Below, in pieces: positions 27,571 through 36,241 of a DNA stretch of 64,000 nucleotides; positions within the stretch are counted from its first letter, which is position 1, and each line of letters opens with the position of its first letter. Source of the stretch: a bacterium endosymbiont of Escarpia laminata (lineage in GTDB: Bacteria; Pseudomonadota; Gammaproteobacteria; Chromatiales; Chromatiaceae); NCBI GenBank assembly GCA_003660235.1, contig QGON01000056.1, positions 37,066 through 101,065 on the forward strand, written 5' to 3'. Under the pieces are notes generated by a model that saw only the letters and a list, made by a program, of their open reading frames with translations, was not told where the DNA came from and did no database searches. A program made the position numbers and the translations under genes.

Positions 27571-28032
27571 ATGAGAATGCGCTTTGCAAACGGTTTTACG
27601 CTGCTGGAACTTTTGCTTGTGTTGACTGTGTCGGGTCTGATAATCGCAATGGTTCCTCCGCTGCTCAGCAAAGCAATGCCGACAGTTAATGCAAGGAGTA
27701 CAGTCAGTGATCTCTCTGCAATTATTCGAAATGTACGAAGCCGGGCAATTGTTTTGAACGAAACAAGAGTGATCTATTTTGACCCGGAAAGCCGCACCAT
27801 ATTTGAGGAAGGGGGCAATCTGGAACTTCAGATCGAGGAACCTCTGCGAATTAAAGTGGGGAATCTCCGCAGAAGCGAAGAGACCCACAAGATTCTGGTG
27901 GCCCATCCTGATGGCAGTATCAATGGCAGCGTGATTACGATAAGTGGAGGTAAAAAGAGTTACACACTCCGTCCCAACTGGGTTACCGGCGCTTTGAGCA
28001 TAGAAGAACGTGTCGATGAAAGCGCAATGTGA
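27571..28032 (+). CDS. gspH: Minor pseudopilin GspH
   Basis: The 153-residue protein has a short leader and a cleavage site NG/FTLLELLLVLTVSGLIIAMVPP. The rest is a beta-rich GspH-like domain (VRSRAIVLNETRVIYFDPESRTI). It lies seven bases after gspG and its end overlaps gspI. Confidence 0.88.
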   Translation: MRMRFANGFTLLELLLVLTVSGLIIAMVPPLLSKAMPTVNARSTVSDLSAIIRNVRSRAIVLNETRVIYFDPESRTIFEEGGNLELQIEEPLRIKVGNLRRSEETHKILVAHPDGSINGSVITISGGKKSYTLRPNWVTGALSIEERVDESAM

Positions 28033-28417
28033 CGGGAGGGTATCGCAAAAAGGCTTCACTTTGATAGAGGTGCTTGTTGCTTTCGTTATCCTTGCCATGT
28101 CGCTGTCCGTACTGTTTCGGATCTTCTCCGGCGGGTTGGCAAACATTTCAATTGGTGAGCGATATGCGGGTGCAGTAACACTGGCGGAGACATTACTCGA
28201 TGAGACGAATTTGTCGCAATATGAGATGTCCGGTTCCCGCGAAGACGGATACCGTTGGGTCAAGACGATCCAGGCGTATGCGGTCATTGACCAGGATGGG
28301 AACTCCATACCGGTTGAAAATCTGCAGAAGGTAGAGGTTCAGATCACCTGGGAGGCAATGGGCAGGGAGCGCCATATGGTACTTTCAACCCTTCGAGGGG
28401 ATAGGAGAAAATATTAA
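28016..28417 (+). CDS. gspI: Minor pseudopilin GspI
   Basis: A 133-residue pseudopilin with leader MKAQCDGRVSQKG and cleavage before FTLIEVLVAFVILAMSLSVLF. The body has LAETLLDETNL and VEVQITWEAMGRERHMVLSTL, as in GspI, which nucleates the pseudopilus tip with GspJ and GspK. The ATG at 28016 lies inside the end of gspH; GTG 28010 is an alternative. Confidence 0.88.
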   Translation: MKAQCDGRVSQKGFTLIEVLVAFVILAMSLSVLFRIFSGGLANISIGERYAGAVTLAETLLDETNLSQYEMSGSREDGYRWVKTIQAYAVIDQDGNSIPVENLQKVEVQITWEAMGRERHMVLSTLRGDRRKY

Positions 28418-28419
28418 CC

Positions 28420-29118
28420 ATGCTTGTCAGAATTATTAGAGAATGCTTTGACGGGGACATAAGTTCAATGGTGTCTGAGAGTCGTAGGCAATCAGGATTT
28501 ACCTTGCTGGAGTTGCTGGTCGCAGTGACGATTCTGACGTTGCTGATGACGGCAGCTTTCGGCTCTGTTTATTACGCAAGCAAGAGTTGGAAGACAGGTA
28601 TTGCGACGATTGAGAACCAGGATCTGCGTCGCTCTGCGGACCGATTCGTCTCGGGAATTCTGCGTCAGATCTCAACCCATTCATATAGCGAAGATGGCAG
28701 GAGAAAGATCGAATTCAATGGTTCAGGCAGGAGTGTGGGGTTTGTGGGGCCAACGCCTGCCAATGACGAGCTTTACGCTCAATACGAGTACCAGCTCGAA
28801 TACAAGAGAAGTGGTACGAGTGGAGAATTGGTGATGTTTTATCGCCCCAGGTTACCAGGTGAAACAGGTCTTTCCATGGACGATAAAGATGACAGGTTAA
28901 TGCTGCTTTCCGACCTGAAAAATTTACGTCTGAGCTATTACGGGCGCAAAGATGATCGTTCCATGTCCAGGTGGCACAGTCGTTGGAGCGAAGAAATTGA
29001 GGAATATCCTGAATTGGTCAGGTTCGAATATCAAATTGAAGGGGAGAGGATGCCAAGGCGATCTGTTATCGGTATTCGTTCGAGTGCGAAGGGTGTCGAC
29101 GGGAACCGTTCAGGGTAG
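28420..29118 (+). CDS. gspJ: Minor pseudopilin GspJ
   Basis: The pseudopilin helix SG/FTLLELLVAVTILTLLMTAAFG is followed by a beta-rich domain that includes YEYQLEYKRSGTSGELVMFYRPR and LRLSYYGRKDD, typical of GspJ. From ATG 28420 (AGGAGA at 28403) the leader would be 26 residues; an internal ATG at 28468 would give a 10-residue leader closer to the family norm. It is part of the GspI-J-K tip complex. Confidence 0.87.
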   Translation: MLVRIIRECFDGDISSMVSESRRQSGFTLLELLVAVTILTLLMTAAFGSVYYASKSWKTGIATIENQDLRRSADRFVSGILRQISTHSYSEDGRRKIEFNGSGRSVGFVGPTPANDELYAQYEYQLEYKRSGTSGELVMFYRPRLPGETGLSMDDKDDRLMLLSDLKNLRLSYYGRKDDRSMSRWHSRWSEEIEEYPELVRFEYQIEGERMPRRSVIGIRSSAKGVDGNRSG

Positions 29119-29166
29119 TTATCGGATATTGAAGATAGTGATTGCAAAGAGCAGAAGGTACGGATC

Positions 29167-30051
29167 ATGGTGATTGTAGCAAAAAGACAGACGCATAAGG
29201 AACAGGGCATTGCACTGGTACTGGTGTTGTGGCTGATCGTGCTGCTCAGTGTGATCGGGGGAAGCCATGCAAGAAATGGAAGAATGGAGTTAACGATTGC
29301 CGGCAATCAGTTTAAGTCGCTGAAGGCCAGGTTACACGCGGAGGCTGGGGTTTATCTGGCCATCGAGGATCTTATTTCACGGCAAGGCAACAGCCGATAT
29401 TTACTCCGGGGAATGGAAAACCGGGAGGATTTTCTCGGTACATCATTGTCAATATCCATTGTGAGTGCGGTGGGGCTGGTGGATATCAATAATGCAGAGA
29501 CAGCAGTTCTTTCTGCGCTTTTTAACTCGGCGGGCATGAATGAAGAGGAGCAAGATGCACTGGTGGATTCCATACTCGATTGGCGGGATGCGGACGATCT
29601 TGTGCGACTGAATGGCGCGGAGAAGAAACAGTACGATTTTGCGCGACTACCCTACTTGCCTGCAAACGGGGCGTTCAGGAGTGTAAACGAACTGAAACTG
29701 GTTCTGGGAATGAACATGATGGTCTACCGTGAAATCGCCCCTTTTATCACAGTTGATGCCCGAACCGGTGAAATCGACACTACCCAAGCTCCACTTGAAC
29801 TACTGCAACGACTCGGACAGGTGAGCGGAGATCAGGTGTTGTTCGAAACCGAGGGAGGAGAGAGCGATGGTGAGGCTTTTCACGCCAAACCCTCGCACCC
29901 TGTGTTTCACCTGGAGGTCTATGCGTTGACAAAGGAAGGAGGCAGCGCACACATAAGAGTGACTGTCGATATCAGCAGGAGAGAGAAGGAACGGTACCGT
30001 ATTCTCTCCTGGCGGGAACTTCCAGGGAAAGGGAGGTACAGCAATGGCTGA
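29167..30051 (+). CDS. gspK: Minor pseudopilin GspK
   Basis: The 294-residue protein starts with a pseudopilin-like hydrophobic helix GIALVLVLWLIVLLSVIG that lacks the usual Glu at position 5, as is normal for GspK. The large tip domain follows (LVDINNAETAVLSALFNSAGM, SILDWRDADDLVRLNGAE, FRSVNELKLVLGM), matching GspK helix-hairpin-helix regions. It overlaps gspL by eight bases. Confidence 0.92.
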   Translation: MVIVAKRQTHKEQGIALVLVLWLIVLLSVIGGSHARNGRMELTIAGNQFKSLKARLHAEAGVYLAIEDLISRQGNSRYLLRGMENREDFLGTSLSISIVSAVGLVDINNAETAVLSALFNSAGMNEEEQDALVDSILDWRDADDLVRLNGAEKKQYDFARLPYLPANGAFRSVNELKLVLGMNMMVYREIAPFITVDARTGEIDTTQAPLELLQRLGQVSGDQVLFETEGGESDGEAFHAKPSHPVFHLEVYALTKEGGSAHIRVTVDISRREKERYRILSWRELPGKGRYSNG

Positions 30052-31135
30052 TTTGAGTCGCTCCATGTTGGCGTCGCTTTCAACCGAGGTCAGAGCATTT
30101 GGCAGCTGGTGGGTTTCTGAGCTTACCGGAATGATGCCTGAATTCCTGAAAAGAATGGTACTCAGTGGAAAGATTTACCGGATAGAGATCGACGCTGAAG
30201 ATTTTGTCGCGAGACGCATGGAAAAGGCCGGTTCGAGTTCGGTGGTCGTGGCGGTTGGCCGGGTGGACGGCAGACAGGAAGAGAATCAGGAAACCCACTT
30301 GAGAGATGCGAGAAAAGTCGAACTGATACTTCCATCAGACTACATTCTCAATAAAACCCTGACACTGCCAAAAGCGGCTGAGGAGAACCTTCGGGAGGTG
30401 ATCTCTTTCCAGATGAAGAGAGAGACGCCATTCGAGCCGTCCCAAGTCTATTACGATTATCTTGTCACAGGGCGGGACAAGAAGAGCAAGACCATCCAAG
30501 TCGCACTCTATGTTGCAATGAAGCAACAAGTCGATTCCCAGCTTGAACGGTTGCGAGACTACAACGTCAGGATAGATCAAGTGACTGCTGAGGTGCAAAA
30601 AGGTGTAGACGGGAAAGAGTTAAGCCTGATTCCCGGCCTTAAGATGAAGCGGGGAGATACCTTTTCACGATACTTGAATATCACCCTCGCGAGTGTTTCT
30701 CTGCTGTTGTTGCTTTTGAATGTTGCATTTCCGGTATGGGAGAAAGCGGTTCAGCTGAAAGAACTCATTCCCATTGAGCAGCAGCTCAAGTCGAATGTGA
30801 AAGAAGCGCGTGAGTTGCGGGAAAAAGTCACTATCGCCAGGCGCAAAGTGGAATTCATCAGGGAACGCAAAACAGGTTCAACCCCGATACTGGAGATCAT
30901 TGATGAGTTGACCCGTCTGGTTCCCGATGATACCTGGATCGATAACCTGCAGTTTGATGATGAAGAGGTGAATATTCATGGATTCTCGGTCTCGGCTGCA
31001 TCATTGATATCACTGGTTGAATCATCCGATCTTTTCAAGCATGCACGGTTCAGATCGTCAGTAACGCAAAACCGACTCAACGGTTTGGAGCGTTTCCATC
31101 TCTCAGCAGAAGTGGTGAGAGGAGAAGAGAGATGA
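30044..31135 (+). CDS. gspL: GspL/PilN-like inner-membrane platform protein
   Basis: The 363-residue protein joins an N-terminal actin-like cytoplasmic part (RIEIDAEDF, VELILPSDYILNKTLTLP, QMKRETPFEPSQVYYDYLV) to one membrane segment near 212-232 (LNITLASVSLLLLLLNVAF) and a PilN-type periplasmic domain (ELIPIEQQLKSNVKEA...PDDTWIDNLQFDDEEVNIHGFS). GspL recruits GspE to the membrane. The PilN-like periplasmic domain is a feature of a divergent branch rather than the classic Xcp/Out type. Confidence 0.85.
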   Translation: MADLSRSMLASLSTEVRAFGSWWVSELTGMMPEFLKRMVLSGKIYRIEIDAEDFVARRMEKAGSSSVVVAVGRVDGRQEENQETHLRDARKVELILPSDYILNKTLTLPKAAEENLREVISFQMKRETPFEPSQVYYDYLVTGRDKKSKTIQVALYVAMKQQVDSQLERLRDYNVRIDQVTAEVQKGVDGKELSLIPGLKMKRGDTFSRYLNITLASVSLLLLLLNVAFPVWEKAVQLKELIPIEQQLKSNVKEARELREKVTIARRKVEFIRERKTGSTPILEIIDELTRLVPDDTWIDNLQFDDEEVNIHGFSVSAASLISLVESSDLFKHARFRSSVTQNRLNGLERFHLSAEVVRGEER

Positions 31136-31728
31136 CGGATAACATGTCGACTACTTCCAGGAAGTTTTTGGCGGCTACGCTGCTGCTGTTGGTCGTGGTT
31201 GCGCTTGGCAGTGCCATCATACTGCCCTACCTGAATCTGAAGCATGCATATAGTGAAGAGTTGGCCAGCGTGGAGAAGCGTATTGAGATCTACCGGAGAT
31301 CAGTGGGTGTGGCCGACAAACTCAGGGGGCATCATCAGAGACTGGAGGGAGCCAACACCAAGGACAAACGATATCTGAAAAGCCAGATCGAATCATTGGC
31401 TGGGGCGGAGCTTCAGGGAATATTGAAACGAGTGGTCAAGTCTCATGGAGCAGAGGTATTCAGTACACAGGTATTGCCTTCTGAACAACACGAACAGTTT
31501 TCCAATGTCTCTATTCGGGTTCGTATGAAGGGGACGATGGAATCGGTGGTCGGGGTGATTTATGCGTTGGAAAGCAGGAAGCCCTATCTCTTCGTTTCCA
31601 AGTTGCAGATACGTGGCAAGAGAGGGTCTCATCGGCGATCCAGAACCTTTGAGCGGAAACAGAAGATCCAGCAACGACAACTTGATCTTGACTTTGTGCT
31701 GTCCGGATATATGAGGAGTCAATCTTGA
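31132..31728 (+). CDS. gspM: GspM-like protein, class II
   Basis: A 198-residue protein with one N-terminal membrane helix (FLAATLLLLVVVALGSAIILPYL), a coiled stretch, and a ferredoxin-like periplasmic domain (GILKRVVKSHGAEVF, SIRVRMKGTMESVVGVIYALES). This is the GspM_II type found with PilN-like GspL. It overlaps gspL by four bases and the next gene by four. The C-terminal 30 residues are very basic. Confidence 0.8.
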   Translation: MTDNMSTTSRKFLAATLLLLVVVALGSAIILPYLNLKHAYSEELASVEKRIEIYRRSVGVADKLRGHHQRLEGANTKDKRYLKSQIESLAGAELQGILKRVVKSHGAEVFSTQVLPSEQHEQFSNVSIRVRMKGTMESVVGVIYALESRKPYLFVSKLQIRGKRGSHRRSRTFERKQKIQQRQLDLDFVLSGYMRSQS

Positions 31729-32300
31729 GTTTAATGGCTGGCCGGATCACTACACTGACAATCATACTGACGCTTACGACGGTAGGGCTTGCTGCGTTAT
31801 TGCACTATCAATGGAATGGCAGTCAGGCAGACAGGGCGGGATTCTCTGCGCGCTTACAATCGAACGGAGGCGAAGATAGCGATACCAACCGCAAAAATCA
31901 TACCCCTTATGCCGCTCTGCCAAAGAGTGCCTATCGGGAGGTGCTGGAACGCCCCCTGTTCACCGAAGGGCGTATTCCGCCAGTGATAGAGAAGGCACAG
32001 ATTGTTCCGGTTCAGGAGAACTTGGCGCTTAAGCTGGAAGGCGTCGTTTTTGTAAACGAGCGGCATATCGCCATTGTGCGTGATAACAAGAGCAAAGAGT
32101 TATTGAGACTTCCTGCTGGTGGAGATTACAAGGGATGGCAGGTTGCTGAGGTAGGCAAGGGGGAGGTCGTTTTACGTAAAGGAAAAAGAAGTATCAACCT
32201 GATATTGGAGACAAGTGCCAGTATGCCGCTGGGAGCCAGCCGTATGTCTCCCAAACAATTCATGAACAAACAGAAGATGCCGATCCTTGTTCCCAGATAA
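31725..32300 (+). CDS. GspC/GspN-like homology-region protein
   Basis: A 191-residue protein: one N-terminal membrane helix (ITTLTIILTLTTVGLAALLHY), a linker, then the short motif REVLERPLFTEGRIPP. A small beta domain follows (LKLEGVVFVNERHIAIVRDN...GWQVAEVGKGEVVLRKGKRSI), the GspC homology region that binds the secretin N0 domain. No PDZ domain follows, so it is a reduced GspC. Confidence 0.72.
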   Translation: MSLMAGRITTLTIILTLTTVGLAALLHYQWNGSQADRAGFSARLQSNGGEDSDTNRKNHTPYAALPKSAYREVLERPLFTEGRIPPVIEKAQIVPVQENLALKLEGVVFVNERHIAIVRDNKSKELLRLPAGGDYKGWQVAEVGKGEVVLRKGKRSINLILETSASMPLGASRMSPKQFMNKQKMPILVPR

Positions 32301-32353
32301 CCAAGTGCAGGATTGGATTTTAACAGCGGCGGAAACCGCCTGGAGTAAACACC

Positions 32354-34117
32354 ATGGCCTCAATCTATAGGGACTATTTCAGGATTGACGAAGATCCGTT
32401 TTCAATCACGCCGGATCCGAAATTCCTCTTCCTAAGCAGGAATCATCGTGAAGCTTTGGCCCATCTGCGGTTCGGCATGGAGGAGGGGGGCGGTTTCGTG
32501 CTGCTGACCGGGGGCGTGGGAACCGGCAAGACGTTGCTCTGCAGAAACCTGTTGGAGAGCCTGCCGGATGAAGTCGATGTCGCATTAATTCTCAATCCCC
32601 GGCTGCAGCCGTTTGAGCTGGTGGCCTCAATCTGTGATGAGCTGCATGTCGAATATCCGGATGCTGCTGAAAGCATCAAGGTGCTGGTCGACCATCTCAA
32701 CACCTATCTGCTAAGTTCCCATGCGGCTGGCCGGAGGACGGTGGTCATCATCGACGAGGCGCAGAATCTTAGCTACGAAGCCCTTGAACAGGTCAGGCTG
32801 TTAACTAACCTTGAAACCAAAACTGAAAAGCTGATGCAGATATTCCTCATCGGCCAATCGGAACTGGAAGAGATTTTGGATCAACCTAATCTGCGGCAGC
32901 TGGCCCAGAGGATCACTGCTCGGTATCATTTGCAATCGATGGGTCGGCCTGAGACCAAAGAGTACGTCAGGCATCGCCTTGAAGTGGTCGGAATCTCGCA
33001 ACATCTCTTCACAAATAGCGCGTTGGAGGCGGTGTATCAACTTACCAATGGCATCCCCCGCCGGATTAATATCTATTGTGAACGTGCAATGGTGGCCGCT
33101 TATGCAGAACGCAAAAATGAGGTCGACTACTTCTTGCTGAAGCGTGCGGCAGAGGAAGTGGAGGGCAACCGAAGGAAGGGCAGATGGCGCAGCCTGCTCA
33201 AGGTTTCCGCGGTGGCAGCGGTATTGGTTGTTTTGAGTACAACCCTGTCGTTCAACGACATCACAAGCTTTGGAAACAATGTAGAGCATCAGATGCGGTT
33301 GCTCTTGACGGATCTGGCAGGGCATGAAAAAAGTGCTCCTGTCGTTCCAAAAGAGATCGTTACTGACACCATCATCCCGAATAACAAGGTGGATTTCTCT
33401 CCGATAAAGAGTGCGCAGGCCGGCTATTCCGATTCAGAGGTGGTTGTGGCTGAAAAAGCGGAGTATCCGCTGGTCGATGGAAAAGAGTTCGAGGCAATGA
33501 TTGCGGGGGAGGCGTTTCCAGAGGATCAGGCCTTCAGCGCGTTGCTCCGCTTTTGGAATGTTGATGCTCCTGCCGTAGTAGATGGCTCTGTATTTTGTAA
33601 GACTGCGGATGCCCATAAATTAAAATGTGTCTACGGGAAAGGCACTTGGACAAGTCTGGAGTATTTCAACAGACCGGTGATCATTGAGCTGGAAACCTCC
33701 GATGGCCGTCTGGTTAATATGATGGTGACCGAATTGCAGGGCAATAGAGTCGTGATTGACCACAACGGAGTACGCATGTCACTTGAACGGGCCACTATTG
33801 ATCATTTGTGGTCTGGGAGCTATGTATTGCTGTGGAAGCCACCGCAACTCAGCGACACCACGCTGGCTGTAGGTGCGCACGGTCAGGATGTTATATGGCT
33901 CAATGACATACTTGACCGGGACGAAGGAATTTACGAGATCCAGACGCAGGGAAAACGAAACGACAGGTTCGACAAGCTTCTGGTTGAAAGGGTGGTCAGG
34001 TTTCAACAAAAACACGGTTTGACGCCAGATGGAATCGTGGGTGAGCAGACTCTTATTCAATTACAGTCCGCATCCGGAGATCCTGACGTGCCACTTCTGA
34101 TGCAGTCGAAAGGATAG
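32354..34117 (+). CDS. gspA: ExeA/GspA-like AAA ATPase with peptidoglycan-binding domain
   Basis: The 587-residue protein begins YRDYFRIDEDPFSITPDPKFLFLS and has Walker A GGVGTGKTLLC near 53, Walker B VVIIDEAQNL near 135, and an AAA lid. One membrane helix near 280-300 (VSAVAAVLVVLSTTLSF) leads to a periplasmic part that ends in a peptidoglycan-binding repeat (ERVVRFQQKHGLTPDGIVGEQTLIQLQ near 545-575). In Aeromonas, ExeA with ExeB opens the cell wall for secretin assembly. Here it is paired with a GspB-like gene. Confidence 0.93.
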   Translation: MASIYRDYFRIDEDPFSITPDPKFLFLSRNHREALAHLRFGMEEGGGFVLLTGGVGTGKTLLCRNLLESLPDEVDVALILNPRLQPFELVASICDELHVEYPDAAESIKVLVDHLNTYLLSSHAAGRRTVVIIDEAQNLSYEALEQVRLLTNLETKTEKLMQIFLIGQSELEEILDQPNLRQLAQRITARYHLQSMGRPETKEYVRHRLEVVGISQHLFTNSALEAVYQLTNGIPRRINIYCERAMVAAYAERKNEVDYFLLKRAAEEVEGNRRKGRWRSLLKVSAVAAVLVVLSTTLSFNDITSFGNNVEHQMRLLLTDLAGHEKSAPVVPKEIVTDTIIPNNKVDFSPIKSAQAGYSDSEVVVAEKAEYPLVDGKEFEAMIAGEAFPEDQAFSALLRFWNVDAPAVVDGSVFCKTADAHKLKCVYGKGTWTSLEYFNRPVIIELETSDGRLVNMMVTELQGNRVVIDHNGVRMSLERATIDHLWSGSYVLLWKPPQLSDTTLAVGAHGQDVIWLNDILDRDEGIYEIQTQGKRNDRFDKLLVERVVRFQQKHGLTPDGIVGEQTLIQLQSASGDPDVPLLMQSKG

Positions 34118-34127
34118 GGTGGGCGAC

Positions 34128-35066
34128 ATGTCATATATATTAAACGCATTGGATCAGGCAGACCGGGAGAGAAACAAAGGGGGTGACGCAGTACGAACGC
34201 CAATGTCCGGCAACCCAAAGGCAAACTATAGGTCCACATGGCTTATTGCCGCGATGGGGCTGCTGTTACTGAGCGCGATTGCCGCGCTGTTTACTCTTAA
34301 CGCTATCAATGCCCCTGTCCCTGATGAACAAAGGGGTGAAACGCAGACGGTCAGGCATCTGCCGCCTACAATGGAATCGCCGAAGATACAACTTTCCACA
34401 CCACAGCGGGGTACCCCTTTGCTGGCTTCGATAAAAAGGGGGAGGCAGCAACAAGAGGCGCCAAGGAAGCCTAATGTGATGAGCAGCCAGAAAATAAGTG
34501 TGATGGATTTCAACGAGGCTAAGGCAGCGAAAAAAAGTGACGTTCTGACAACGAGTGTTCCTTCGCCGGTAACACTTGATCACCAAAGCAGCCCGCTTGA
34601 TATTTCCACTGATCGGAAAACAGTGGGAGTCAGCGATGGTGTTGCAGGCGGTGATTCAGACTCCGGGTCAGCGAATCGCTTGAGTAATGGGGTTGGTGAG
34701 CCGACCGAGCTGCAGATCCCCGTATCCCCACCTTCCGTACTGCCGCCGCCGACCATGGTTGAGAATACCGAGCCTCCTGCAGCTGAGATCGTGGCCAATA
34801 AGTCAGACAGTGAAATTCCTTTGATCTTTGAATTGCCTTATACAAAAAGACTGCAGATACCCGATATCACAATCAACGTGCATGTCTACAATGCCAATGC
34901 GGACAAACGCTTTGCCATTATTAATATGCGTAAGTATCGGGAAGGGGATCAGTTGCAGGGCAGCAGCGTAAAGCTGTCCCAAGTGACGCCGCAAGGCATC
35001 GTTATCGACTATGGGAATGGTTTGGTGCGGATTGATAAGGATGTGGTCTACCGGAAGTCTACTTAG
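34128..35066 (+). CDS. gspB: GspB-like partner of the secretin-assembly ATPase
   Basis: From ATG 34128 (upstream AGGGTG) the 312-residue protein starts MSYILNALDQADRERNKG, a conserved GspB opening. It has a membrane helix near 41-60, a long Pro/Ser-rich periplasmic linker, and the T2SSB domain at the end (TINVHVYNANADKRFAIINMRKYREGDQL...VIDYGNGLVRI). It works with the ExeA-like ATPase to place the secretin. The stop codon lies within the left end of a long palindromic repeat, so the repeat abuts the operon end. Confidence 0.88.
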   Translation: MSYILNALDQADRERNKGGDAVRTPMSGNPKANYRSTWLIAAMGLLLLSAIAALFTLNAINAPVPDEQRGETQTVRHLPPTMESPKIQLSTPQRGTPLLASIKRGRQQQEAPRKPNVMSSQKISVMDFNEAKAAKKSDVLTTSVPSPVTLDHQSSPLDISTDRKTVGVSDGVAGGDSDSGSANRLSNGVGEPTELQIPVSPPSVLPPPTMVENTEPPAAEIVANKSDSEIPLIFELPYTKRLQIPDITINVHVYNANADKRFAIINMRKYREGDQLQGSSVKLSQVTPQGIVIDYGNGLVRIDKDVVYRKST

Positions 35067-35205
35067 TGTCTGTTCCTAGACGCCGTTTTTTACCACGAAG
35101 CGCACGAAGTACACGAAGGTAATTTATTGTTAATCAATCTTTTACCTTAGCGCTCTTCGCGTTCTTTGCGGTTAGATATGGGTTTCCGGGCGAACACTAT
35201 TTAGT
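35061..35205 (+). repeat. Long imperfect palindrome, copy 2 of 2
   Basis: Nearly the same sequence as at 10962-11108, including TACCACGAAGCGCACGAAG, the central AATTTATTGTTAATCAATCT and CTTCGCGTTCTTTGCGGTTA, with ends ACTTAGTGTCTGTTC and GAACACTATTTAGT. Its left end includes the gspB stop codon. Being so strongly self-complementary, its transcript could form a stem that ends or protects the secretion operon mRNA. Confidence 0.75.
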
Positions 35206-35249
35206 CACTGGCACGACCCCACGATAGTACAGAAAATACGGAATCGTAG

Positions 35250-35276
35250 GATGTGCTGAGCGTAGCGATGCGCATC
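35250..35276 (+). repeat. REP-like hairpin
   Basis: GATGTGC-TGAGCGTAGCGAT-GCGCATC has 7-base arms with one wobble pair. It is a common dispersed gammaproteobacterial repeat, lying in the 375-base gap before the response regulator. I see no gene in that gap; a frame open from 35285 only extends the regulator's N-terminus with non-conserved sequence. Confidence 0.45.
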
Positions 35277-35581
35277 TGTCGCGATTGATGCGGTTAGCTT
35301 TACTCGGCAACTGCTCCATGCGTTGCTCTACCTCCTGCATCCATGCAGTCGTCACCACATGTTATTTCAGCGCTCAGCATGCCCTGAATAAATACGGCAA
35401 GAGATTGATTAACCATAAAATATCTTTCTGTACTTCGTCAGTTGAAGGGGGCATAAATATTGAATATTTAGGATCCCGATCACTTGATCCAGGAAGTCTG
35501 ACGGACTGCCATTTCTTGCCTAATTCAGGATTTGGGTCCATGTTAAATTCACTGCCCTTTGAAAATCGGATAACTTATGCC

Positions 35582-36241
35582 ATGACGCGACTCCTTTTAG
35601 TAGAAGATGATGAACTCCTTGGTGACGGTATTTGTAAGGTTCTCTCTCGGCGGGGGGATCAGTTGGAATGGGTTCGTGATGGACGCTCTGCGCTCACTGC
35701 GATATCGGAGAGGGAACCGGATCTGGTGCTGCTCGATATCAATCTTCCCGATATCTCAGGCTTCGACATTCTGAAAGCCATTCGGGCAGCGGAAAACGAT
35801 GTGCCGATACTGGTCCTTACCGCTCGTAGTAGCGTCTCCAACAGGGTGTTTGCACTCGATAACGGTGCTGATGACTACTTGGTAAAACCCTTTGATATCG
35901 AGGAGTTGTGTGCCCGTGTCCGTGCACTGCGACGCCGCTCTGCCAGTCAGAACGAAGGTCGGTTGCGTTGTGGAGAGCTGGTGATGGATACATCTGCGCT
36001 GACTTTGTCGTTGGCAGGTGAACCCGTCAATCTATCGGTACGGGAGTTTACCTTGCTACGGACGCTCATGGAGAGCCGGGGGAGAGTAATGTCGCGTCAT
36101 CAGTTGGAGGAGGAACTCTACGGGTGGGATGTAGAAGTGGCGAGTAACACCATCGAAGTCCATATTCACAACCTTCGCAAGAAGTTGACCAGCTGCATTA
36201 TTCGTACGGTGCGTGGTGTCGGCTACATTATCGAAAAATGA
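35582..36241 (+). CDS. OmpR/QseB-family response regulator
   Basis: The 219-residue protein starts at ATG 35582 with MTRLLLVEDDELLGDG. A receiver domain (Asp52 in LVLLDINLPDISG, Thr in VLTARSS, Lys in DDYLVKPFD) is followed by a winged helix (LSVREFTLLRTLMESRGRVMSRHQLEEELYG...NTIEVHIHNLRKKL). It is coupled to the kinase by a four-base overlap. As the first gene before the cytochrome and cupredoxin cluster, it probably controls it, perhaps in answer to metal or membrane signals. Confidence 0.94.
   Translation: MTRLLLVEDDELLGDGICKVLSRRGDQLEWVRDGRSALTAISEREPDLVLLDINLPDISGFDILKAIRAAENDVPILVLTARSSVSNRVFALDNGADDYLVKPFDIEELCARVRALRRRSASQNEGRLRCGELVMDTSALTLSLAGEPVNLSVREFTLLRTLMESRGRVMSRHQLEEELYGWDVEVASNTIEVHIHNLRKKLTSCIIRTVRGVGYIIEK

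Noticed and set aside
35285..35581. N-terminal extension of the OmpR-type regulator
   Set aside because: The extra 99 codons have no conserved domain, and the receiver domain begins exactly at ATG 35582.
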